This document shows, piece after piece, positions 1 through 6,469 of a DNA stretch of 14,292 nucleotides. The stretch is taken from the NCBI GenBank assembly GCA_947306375.1, contig CAMZGJ010000011.1, forward strand, positions 1-14,292, given 5' to 3'. Origin of the DNA: an uncultured Spirochaetales bacterium. GTDB lineage: Bacteria; Spirochaetota; Spirochaetia; Sphaerochaetales; Sphaerochaetaceae. The position numbers and the translations under genes were made by a program. The stretch's first letter is position 1. Each line of letters opens with the position of its first letter. A model generated the notes under the pieces. The model saw only the letters and a program-made list of their open reading frames with translations. It had not been told where the DNA came from and did no database searches.

Positions 1-1
1 G

Positions 2-85
2 GATCAGGAATACTTGGGTAGAATTGTGAGGAGTCAGGAAGAGAGAAGCGGACTCAGGAAGGGTGGCGTAGAGTGGAACCGGTAA
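2..85 (+). CDS. Possible 3' end of a gene cut by the window edge
   Basis: The frame starting at base 2 is open for 27 codons and ends in TAA at 83-85. The peptide is hydrophilic and rich in Arg, Glu and Gly, ending in VEWNR, which would suit the charged C-terminus of a soluble protein. It would converge on the minus-strand MATE gene that ends at 156. I do not recognise a family, and 27 open codons can occur by chance. The motif tcaggaa occurs three times here (4-10, 34-40, 54-60). This is a tentative call. Confidence 0.25.
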   Translation, partial: DQEYLGRIVRSQEERSGLRKGGVEWNR

Positions 86-155
86 AGACTGACATCAATT
101 AATGCCAAACACACCGGTTTGATACCGATTATCTGCCGTATAACCGTTGGAATAA

Positions 156-1498
156 TTACAGTTTCTTAAGTTCCTTTTTATAGAACAGAATACTCATTAT
201 CAGGGCTGCAACCTCTGCAATCAGGAAGGAAAGCCAGATTGCATCCAGACCGAAAAGCTTTCCGAGAATCCATGCCGCTGGAATGAGGATGCCTATCTGT
301 CTGACTATTGAGACAATCATGCTCAGATATCCGTCTCCCAAGGCCTGGAACAGTGAACCCAGGATTATGGAGGCGGAAGCAAGCGGGAAGGACCAGGAGA
401 TTCTTCTCAGCGCAACCCCACCTATTGCCTTCATCTCATCTGATGCATTGAACAATCCCAAAAGCGTGTCCGGAAACAAATTGAAAACAAGGGCGCCCAG
501 ACTCATGATGAGAAAGGCATAGAAGGTGCCCAGCTTCAGGCCTTTCATCATCCTCTCCCTGTTTTTGGCTCCGTAATTGTATCCCAGAATGGGAAGGAGG
601 CCGCTGTTCATGCCGAAAACAGGCATGAAGACAAAGCTCTGAAGTTTAAAGTAGACTCCGAAGACTGTTGTGGCAAGCACGTTGTAGGTAATGACTATTG
701 CATTGATGAAACTTGTCATTACCGTTCCTATGCCCTGCATTACAACTGCAGGAAGGCCAACCTTCATAATGTCTGAAAAACAGGACCGGTTGAACTTGGG
801 TTTAAGCATTCTGACACCCAGATATCTGTTGCGCTTGAGGAAAATTACTCCCAGAAGCAGTGCAAAACGGTTGCAAGTGCCGCACCCCTTACGCCCATTG
901 CCGGGAAACCCAGGTAGCCGAAGATGAGGATGGGGTCAAAGATTATATTGAAGATGGCACCGCTTGCCTGGATAATCATGGGATGGATTGTGTCTCCGGT
1001 TGCCTGAAGAGATTTCTCACAGAATATGTTCAGGAAAACACCCATGGACAGACACAGACAGATTCTCAGGTATGTGACCGTCATGGAAACAAGCTCGGGA
1101 TCACCGGTGTACAGCCTGACAAAGGGTCCGGTACCGAACAGTCCTATAAGGATGAAGACAACCATGAAGGACAACTCAATTATGTAGCCGGTTTCGGCAC
1201 TCATGGCGGCGCGTTCCTCATCCCGTTCTCCCAGACGGCGGGAGATTACGGAACATATTCCCACGCTTGTTCCCACTGCAAAGGAGAACATGAGAAGCTG
1301 GAGGGGAAATGCCAGGGATACTGCGGTAAGTGCCTTTTCGCTGTAATGTGAAACAAAAATGCTGTCAACAACGTTGTACAGCGCCTGTATGAGCATGGAA
1401 AGCATTGTGGGCAATGACATGGCCATGAGAAGCTTTCCCACGGGCATAACTCCCAGTCTGTTTTCACTTAATGAAGCATTTTCAGAGTTGTCTTTCAT
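156..1498 (-). pseudogene. MATE-family multidrug/solute efflux transporter, split by a frameshift
   Basis: This encodes an inner-membrane MATE transporter, a family that exports drugs or metabolites by Na+ or H+ antiport. The N-terminal half reads from ATG 1498 and carries the typical first-helix motif QALYNVVDSIFVS, followed by about six membrane segments. It then runs out of frame after GAALATVL and stops at TAA 845-847. The C-terminal half continues in the frame one base back, with IFLKRNRYLGV and then MLKPKF, then GLPAVVMQG, a normal second-half MATE motif, and stops at 156-158. Restoring one base near 848-862 gives about 447 residues, normal for the family, so the ATG at 809 is not a real start. 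No clear Shine-Dalgarno sequence precedes ATG 1498. The cause may be a true deletion or a sequencing error. A second, intact MATE gene lies at 7615-9018. Confidence 0.88.
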
Positions 1499-1543
1499 AA
1501 CGTGAAAAGGATTGTGTATATAAAAATAATTGTCAATGGTCTT

Positions 1544-2836
1544 CTATGAGAGTCTGGCGCAGGACCGGGCAAAGTCACGGAAGATGCGCTCCCTGTCCAT
1601 TGTCAGGTAGCTGCCGTTTTCATAGAGTACTTTGCCGTCAACCATTGTCATGCAGACATCGGAGGCCTGGGCCGAGTATGTAACAAGGGCAAGGGTGTCG
1701 CAGTCCGGAACCATGTGCGGGGCATCGGCGTTCAGGGCAACTATGTCGGCCCTGAAGCCGGGTGCAAGGCATCCGGTGTCCGCTCTTCCCTGGGCCAGGG
1801 CGCCTGCGCGCGTTGCCATGTGAAGTACCGTTGCGGGTTTCATTATTGTGGGGTTGCAGCGTGCTCCGTTGTGGATTATGGATGCAATGTGCATCTCCTC
1901 AAACATGTTTACGTTGTTGTTGCTGGCCGATCCGTCGGTTCCCAGAGCAACGTTTATGCCCTTCTCCAACATGTCCGGCACGGGGGCAATTCCGCTTCCC
2001 AGTTTGAGGTTGCTGGTGGGGTTATGGACAACTGTAACGCCCCTGTCTCTGAATATCTCCATGTCCTTTTCCCCGGCCCAAACACAGTGGGCCGCGTAGG
2101 TGGGGATGTTGAAAAAACCAAGGCTGTCAAACCACTGGGCGGGGGTCATTTTATACTGCTTTATGCAATCTTCATGTTCCTGACGTGTTTCAGAAAGGTG
2201 TATGTGGAGCCTTCCGCCTATGCCCTGTATCTCCTGTGCCCATTTTGCGGCAAGTTTATGGTTGATTGTGTATTCTGCGTGAACGCTCCAGTCTATGTGG
2301 AGGCGGTCCTCATAGGCTCCGTTGAAGTTTCTGTAAAGTTCAAGGGCCTCCAGTCTGTTGACATAGCTCTCATAGTCCGTGTTCTCGTCTCCGCCCATTA
2401 CCACACGGGTCAGGTCAGCCTTGATTCCGCTCTGTCCTATGCATTTCTGAGTGACTGCAGGCATCATGTACATGTCAGAAAAGGATGTTGTACCGCCTGA
2501 GAGCATTTCGAGAATTACCATCTCCATTCCTGCAGTCAGATCCTTTTCATCCATCCTGTCCTCAACAGGCCAGACCGTATGAAGCCAGTCTGAAAGCGGA
2601 AGGTCGCTTCCCAGTCCCTTGAGAAGGTTCATTGCGCTGTGGGCATGGGAGTTCACAAGTCCGGGCATGAGTATGCGGTTGTACATGCTCTTCTCAACGT
2701 CATATTTTTTTGCCGGTCTCTGCGTGCCTATGTAGTCTATGTACTTTCCCTCAACTCCGAGGAAAGCTTTGTCCAGCACCTTGAAACATCCGTTTTCAGT
2801 TGAAATTATCTTTGCGTCCGTAAACAGAATTGACAT
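1544..2836 (-). CDS. mtaD: MtaD-type 5'-methylthioadenosine / S-adenosylhomocysteine deaminase
   Basis: This is a 430-residue amidohydrolase-superfamily enzyme expected to hydrolyse the 6-amino group of adenosine derivatives such as MTA, SAH or 5'-deoxyadenosine in the cytoplasm, giving the inosine analogue and ammonia. Visible motifs are the metal-binding HxH after the first strand (His64 and His66 in NSHAHSAMNLLKG), HIHLSE with His213 and Glu216, AAHCVW with His250, VHNPTSNLKLGSG at about 270-282, and the metal-ligand Asp301 in LGTDGSASNN. Length and motif order match the MtaD/SSNA group well. The gene starts 20 bases after the aldolase gene. A GGAG lies 12 bases before the ATG, rather far, and GCGG lies closer. 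It ends in TAG. The preferred substrate (MTA, SAH or 5'-deoxyadenosine) cannot be told from sequence; the aldolase neighbour favours the sugar-salvage substrates over SAH. Confidence 0.9.
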   Translation of the reverse strand: MSILFTDAKIISTENGCFKVLDKAFLGVEGKYIDYIGTQRPAKKYDVEKSMYNRILMPGLVNSHAHSAMNLLKGLGSDLPLSDWLHTVWPVEDRMDEKDLTAGMEMVILEMLSGGTTSFSDMYMMPAVTQKCIGQSGIKADLTRVVMGGDENTDYESYVNRLEALELYRNFNGAYEDRLHIDWSVHAEYTINHKLAAKWAQEIQGIGGRLHIHLSETRQEHEDCIKQYKMTPAQWFDSLGFFNIPTYAAHCVWAGEKDMEIFRDRGVTVVHNPTSNLKLGSGIAPVPDMLEKGINVALGTDGSASNNNVNMFEEMHIASIIHNGARCNPTIMKPATVLHMATRAGALAQGRADTGCLAPGFRADIVALNADAPHMVPDCDTLALVTYSAQASDVCMTMVDGKVLYENGSYLTMDRERIFRDFARSCARLS

Positions 2837-2856
2837 ATCCGCAAGTATCTCCGAAA

Positions 2857-3456
2857 TCAGTTCATGGGTATGACTACAGGCTCACCCACGCTCAGAGCCG
2901 CATGGTAGATCTTTGCAGCATCCTCTATGTAACAGGCCCTGACATAGGCCTGTTCAAGACTCTTTCCCACTGAAACCACCCCGTGGTTTGCAAGAAGGCA
3001 GCCTCCCCTGTCTCCAAGGTCCCTTGCAGCGTTTATTCCCAGCTGCCGTGAACCTGTGGGTGCATATTCACTTACAGGCACATCTCCTCCCAGCCAGGGC
3101 TGCATTTCAATGAGAATAAGGGGAATGCCCTTTCTCACAACCGCAAAGGCCGTTGCATAACGGGAATGAGTGTGAACAACGGCCATGACATCTGCTTTTG
3201 CCTTGTAAAGCTCCGCGTGAAGACGCCACTCGGAAGACGGTTTTCCGTCCGGCGGACACTGAAGCACAGTGCCGTCAGTCTTCATCACAACAATCCTGTC
3301 CGGTGTCATTGTGAGGTAGCTTTCCGAGCTTGGTGTTATTGCAAAGCAGTCAGGTCTGTCCTCAAGGCGGACGCTTATGTTTCCGCTTGTTGCGGCAACA
3401 AGTCCCTCGTCATACATTCTGCGTGCGTAATGTAGTATTTGTTCACCATATCCCAT
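2857..3456 (-). CDS. Class II aldolase (FucA/AraD/adducin family)
   Basis: This is a 199-residue member of the zinc-dependent class II aldolase family, which includes L-fuculose-1-phosphate aldolase, ribulose-5-phosphate 4-epimerase and methylthioribulose-1-phosphate dehydratase. It carries SGNISVR (24-30), a phosphate-binding type loop, then PSSEWRLH with the FucA-like catalytic Glu76. The zinc ligands His95 and His97 sit in VVHTHS, and His158 sits in LANHG. It is slightly shorter than E. coli FucA (215) at the C-terminus. It is the first gene of a two-gene unit with mtaD, which suggests cleavage of 5-methylthio- or 5-deoxyribulose-1-phosphate to dihydroxyacetone phosphate and an aldehyde. 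That role is inferred from context; fuculose or another sugar phosphate remains possible. The ATG at 3456 lacks a Shine-Dalgarno sequence and lies close to a candidate -10 box, so the mRNA may be leaderless. Confidence 0.87.
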   Translation of the reverse strand: MGYGEQILHYARRMYDEGLVAATSGNISVRLEDRPDCFAITPSSESYLTMTPDRIVVMKTDGTVLQCPPDGKPSSEWRLHAELYKAKADVMAVVHTHSRYATAFAVVRKGIPLILIEMQPWLGGDVPVSEYAPTGSRQLGINAARDLGDRGGCLLANHGVVSVGKSLEQAYVRACYIEDAAKIYHAALSVGEPVVIPMN

Positions 3457-3465
3457 GATAGTGAG

Positions 3466-3471
3466 ATTTTA
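3466..3471 (-). promoter_or_regulatory. Candidate -10 box for the aldolase-mtaD unit
   Basis: On the minus strand TAAAAT lies only 9 bases upstream of the aldolase ATG. Transcription from it would start within about 3 bases of the ATG, giving a nearly leaderless message, which fits the missing Shine-Dalgarno sequence. The -35 match (GTCAAC-like) is poor, so this is a weak call. Confidence 0.3.
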
Positions 3472-3488
3472 CCATTTATTGCGTTCCG

Positions 3489-3516
3489 TTGACACCCTAA
3501 TATGATTACTGATACT
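3489..3516 (+). promoter_or_regulatory. Candidate sigma-70-type promoter for the acyl-CoA synthetase gene
   Basis: A perfect -35 hexamer TTGACA (3489-3494) is followed after 16 bases by GATACT (3511-3516), which matches four of six positions of TATAAT. Transcription would begin near 3523, inside the inverted repeat at 3522-3550, and 40 bases before the ATG. A second TTGACA at 3524-3529 has no properly spaced -10 box and is better explained as an arm of the inverted repeat. Confidence 0.5.
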
Positions 3517-3521
3517 TTTTA

Positions 3522-3550
3522 TTTTGACACAATTTAAAACTATGTCAAAA
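3522..3550. promoter_or_regulatory. Perfect 8-bp inverted repeat, possible operator
   Basis: TTTTGACA (3522-3529) and TGTCAAAA (3543-3550) form an exact inverted repeat around a 13-base AT-rich centre. It lies at the predicted transcription start of the acyl-CoA synthetase gene and just before its Shine-Dalgarno sequence (GGAG at 3554-3557). The position suits a repressor of the TetR or GntR type that controls fatty-acid genes, but no regulator gene is visible in the window. An RNA hairpin that modulates translation is the alternative. Confidence 0.4.
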
Positions 3551-3563
3551 AACGGAGAACAAG

Positions 3564-5216
3564 ATGGAAAGAGTCAGAATCAGTGACAAAGAAACAATGC
3601 GAACATTCACAGATGCCCTTGCTGCAAAATACGGAGATTTGACGGCTTTCTCAAAGTACGGGGATCCGGATTCCCACGTAAGCTATGCAGAACTCCCCCG
3701 CTATGCACGTTCAATCGGTTCATATCTGATAAAACTTGGGCTGAATAAGGGAGACAAGGTTATAATTCTTGCGGACAGCTGTCCCAACTGGGCCCTTGCC
3801 TATCTGGGCATAACGTACTGTGCCATGACAGTTGTCTCAATCCTTCCGGCATTCTCAAAGGAGGAGGTTGAGAAGATTGCCCGCCACAGTGATGCAAAGG
3901 CCGTTTTTGCAAACTCCGCCAATATAGATAAAATAGAAGGGTTCGGTCTTCCCGTAATAAGACTGGATGACCTTCATGCCATTTCAGATGGCACTGATGC
4001 CGGCCATATGCCCTTCAGCGCCTTCTACTCGGAGGAGATTGAAAGAAGAATACCGGACTGCCATGATGTTGCCTCAATTATCTATACAAGCGGAACCACC
4101 GGAGAGCCCAAGGGCGTCATGCTTACCCACAGGAACCTGCTCTGGAATGCAGAGGCCTGCGTTGAGCCATTTATCCGCATACGCAGGGGGTGGAGAGTGT
4201 TTTCAATCCTTCCCATGGCCCATGTATATGAATTCACCGTAGGACTTCTGCTTGTAATGATTCCGGGCTGCCACATAACCTACTTTGCACGTCCTCTGGC
4301 CGTTACCCAGCTTCTGAAGGCCTTCAGCGAGGTAAGGCCCCACATCTGCCTAACAGTTCCCATGCTCATTGAAAAGGTCTACAACAAGGCAGTAGCGCCA
4401 AAAATCAAGGCCGGCACAAAGGCAGGCAGAATGCTCAGAATTCCCGTTGTCAGGGCATTTGTATACAGACCCATATGAAGGAAACTCAGAGCCACCTTCG
4501 GCGGCTCCATACGGTTCTTCGGCGTGGGCGGAGCTCCGCTGGATCTTGAGGTTGAGACCTTCCTTCACAAGGCCCGCTTCCCCTACGCCCTGGGATACGG
4601 CATGACGGAGACAAGCCCCATGATTGCAGGCTGCGGCCCGTCCTACCAGAGCCCGGGTTCCCTTGGGCCGGCGGTAAAGGGCGTTGAAGTTAAAATTGAA
4701 CCCAGGACCAATGAAATAATTGTCAGAAGCCCGTCCGTCATGAAGGGCTATTACAAAAACCCCGAACTTACTGCTCAGGTGCTTTCAGAAGACGGCTGGA
4801 TGAGCACGGGAGACACCGGTTATTTCACAAAGGACAACCGTCTTGTTCTCAACGGCAGGATTAAGGAGATGATTCTCACCTCCTCCGGAGAAAATATCTT
4901 CCCCGAGGCTATTGAAAGCATGCTCAACCGCATGGACTTTGTTGAGGAAAGCCTTATTATCCCTGAGGACGGAAACCTTGTGGCTCTGATAAAACTGAAT
5001 ATTGAGGAACTTGCCTCCTCCCTGAAAATCACAGCCACAGAGGCAAAAGAAAGGGCCCTTTCATATATTCAGGAGCTGCGTGAAGCGGTGAACAAAAAGC
5101 TTCCGTCCACTTCCAGAATCAGCAAAGCCGAGATTCAGGAAACTCCGTTTGAAAGGACCCCTACCGCCAAGATAAAGAGGGCGGCCGTTATAAACAACAG
5201 GAGGAAAGCGCGCTGA
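3564..5216 (+). pseudogene. AMP-forming acyl-CoA synthetase (long-chain fatty acid-CoA ligase type) with an in-frame TGA
   Basis: This belongs to the ANL superfamily, whose acyl-CoA members activate a carboxylic acid with ATP to an acyl-adenylate and transfer it to CoA. The phosphate loop TSGTTGEPKG is at codons 175-184. A TGA at 4476-4478 (codon 305) follows VYRPI. The same frame then stays open and family-like: GGAPLDLE, YGMTET (345-350), the adenosine-binding Asp in STGDTG (about 414-419), GRIKEMI, and the C-terminal TPTAK with Lys536, equivalent to the catalytic lysine. The full reading would be about 550 residues. The first 304 codons alone would lack the adenylate-binding half. The start ATG 3564 has GGAG six bases upstream. 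TGA is an ordinary stop elsewhere in the window (for example at 5214 and 10836), so a nonsense mutation or sequencing error is likeliest. Related proteins often have Gly or another small or basic residue near this point, one base change away. The chain specificity is unknown. Confidence 0.85.
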
Positions 5217-5222
5217 TCAGCG
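5211..5222. other. 12-bp palindrome joining two convergent stop codons
   Basis: The sequence cgctgatcagcg is a perfect palindrome. Its central TGATCA contains the TGA stop of the acyl-CoA synthetase (plus strand, 5214-5216) and the TGA stop of the CobW-like gene (minus strand, 5219-5217), so the two genes end back to back without spacer. It lacks the U-tract of an intrinsic terminator on either strand. Confidence 0.5.
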
Positions 5223-6419
5223 GCCAACAAGGCACTGATCCAGTTTCTCCTCAATTTCCTTCCTGTTCAGGTTCTTACCTATTATGCACAGGCGGACCAT
5301 TCTGTCCCCCAGATTCTCATCCCAGTCCTTGCGGGCCTGTTCGTTCTCGGAAAGGAACTTGTCAATCTCATTCTTTGGAGCTGAGGCAAGCCACTTTCCG
5401 TAAGGACCGCAGAGAACCTGACGACCGCTGGTTTCAAACACGTAGGCCATATCATACTCGTCAGCAAACCAGGCAAGGCCCTTGCACCTGATAATGTCGC
5501 GCGGCCAGCTGTCATTTACAAAACGTGCGAACTTGCGCCTGCTAAGCGGTGTTCTCCTGTACCAGATGAAGGTTCCTATTCCGTACTCATCCTCACTCTC
5601 ACCCTCATGTTTGTGCTCATGATGGTGATGCTCGTGCTCATGCTCATGATGGTGATGTTCATGTTCTTCTTCATTGTCATCATCGTCATCATCTTCGTCA
5701 TGATGGCCGTCAAGCTCACCCTCCTCAAGGGCCTTGCACCAGCCGGCTGCGCCGTATACTGCGTCAAAGTCAAAAGAAGATGTGGCAAGGATATCGGAGA
5801 CAGGAACGTCTCCGTGATGTGTTTCAATAATTCTGACACCCGGATGCAGTGCATTGATTACCTTGCGCAGTTTCACAAGGTCTGACTCCGTCACAAGGTC
5901 AGTCTTGTTCAGAACCAGTGTGGAGCAGAACTCTATCTGCTGGATAAGAAGGCTCTCAATGTCCTCTTCCTCAATGCTCTCCTTTTTGAGCAGGTTGTCT
6001 CCACCTGCAAACTCATCAACAAGCCTTGAGGCATCCACAACACCCACAACGTTGTCCAGTTTTCCGTTCTGAATCAGCTCAAGTTCCTGGGCTATGGGCA
6101 TGGGCTCACAGACACCGGAGGCCTCAATGAGGATGTAGTCATACAGGCCGGTGGAAATAAGCTTTTCAATGTTTTCCGCAAGCTGGCTTTTGAGGGTGCA
6201 GCAGATACAGCCGTTTGTAAGGGGCACGATGTCGCTTGTATCGGTAATGTTGCCGCCTTTGGCAATAAGGGATGCATCTACGTTGATCTCCCCTATGTCA
6301 TTGACTATTACGGCCACTTTGTAGCCCTGCTGGTTTGTCAGAACGCGGTTAAGAAGTGTGGTTTTTCCTGCTCCCAGATATCCGCAGAGCAGTGTGATGG
6401 GTGTCTTTTGGTTTTTCAT
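5217..6419 (-). CDS. CobW/COG0523-family GTPase, putative metallochaperone with a His-rich loop
   Basis: This is a 400-residue G3E-family P-loop GTPase. Members insert or deliver metals, such as Zn in ZNG1/YeiR/ZigA or Co in CobW. The Walker A motif GYLGAGKT is at 13-20, the family metal-binding motif CICC at 71-74 (in NGCICC), EASGVCEP at 99-106 and the guanine-specificity NKTD at 171-174. Residues 239-271 form a strongly charged loop of His, Glu and Asp with two copies of a nine-residue HEHHHHEHE-type repeat. After it comes the CobW C-terminal domain (GIGTFIWYRRTPLSRRKF and onward). The ATG at 6419 has a GGAG 8 bases upstream. It lies 50 bases after the RluA-like gene on the same strand and may be co-transcribed with it. 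The His-rich loop suggests Zn, Ni or Co; which one is not decidable here. Confidence 0.93.
   Translation of the reverse strand: MKNQKTPITLLCGYLGAGKTTLLNRVLTNQQGYKVAVIVNDIGEINVDASLIAKGGNITDTSDIVPLTNGCICCTLKSQLAENIEKLISTGLYDYILIEASGVCEPMPIAQELELIQNGKLDNVVGVVDASRLVDEFAGGDNLLKKESIEEEDIESLLIQQIEFCSTLVLNKTDLVTESDLVKLRKVINALHPGVRIIETHHGDVPVSDILATSSFDFDAVYGAAGWCKALEEGELDGHHDEDDDDDDNEEEHEHHHHEHEHEHHHHEHKHEGESEDEYGIGTFIWYRRTPLSRRKFARFVNDSWPRDIIRCKGLAWFADEYDMAYVFETSGRQVLCGPYGKWLASAPKNEIDKFLSENEQARKDWDENLGDRMVRLCIIGKNLNRKEIEEKLDQCLVGR
5612..5665. repeat. Tandem 27-bp repeat encoding the His-rich loop
   Basis: Two adjacent 27-base copies (5612-5638 and 5639-5665) differ at five positions. They share the identical 16-base core gctcatgatggtgatg at 5615-5630 and 5642-5657. 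On the minus strand they encode two nearly identical nine-residue His/Glu units of the CobW-like protein. The differences are almost all synonymous, which points to an in-frame duplication kept under selection for metal-binding residues. Confidence 0.75.
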
Positions 6420-6469
6420 TTTCTAACTCCGCGACAAATATAATAAAAAACGGAGGAAATGAACACCCT

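Noticed and set aside
77..119. Inverted repeat AACCGGT/ACCGGTT as a terminator near the left edge
   Set aside because: The arms are 7 bases with a 29-base loop and no following T run; ACCGGT is itself a palindrome, so the match is weak.
1509..1536. Promoter for the split MATE gene (TTGACA on the minus strand at 1536-1531)
   Set aside because: No acceptable -10 hexamer is found at 15-19 bases; the AT-rich TATATA is only about 9 bases away.
1715..2500. Long open frame on the plus strand (261 codons) antisense to mtaD
   Set aside because: Its translation is Cys/Val/Tyr-rich with no domain, it has no ribosome binding site, and the minus-strand frame has full MtaD motifs. It is a codon-bias shadow.
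4476..4507. Selenocysteine insertion at the TGA
   Set aside because: The hairpin loop lacks the G expected in a bacterial SECIS, and acyl-CoA synthetases have no known redox Cys at this point. Kept only as a question in the findings.
4476..5216. Reassigned genetic code in which TGA is a sense codon
   Set aside because: Several intact genes in the window end at TGA exactly where their families should end, and no other gene has an internal TGA.
4524..5216. Separate 230-residue gene starting at GTG 4524
   Set aside because: It is the same frame as the upstream half and encodes the second part of the acyl-CoA synthetase; there is no ribosome binding site before the GTG.
5607..5885. Plus-strand open frame rich in Met and Val opposite the His-rich loop
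   Set aside because: It is the complement of the His/Glu/Asp codon repeat in the CobW-like gene and would start inside that repeat; not a real membrane peptide.
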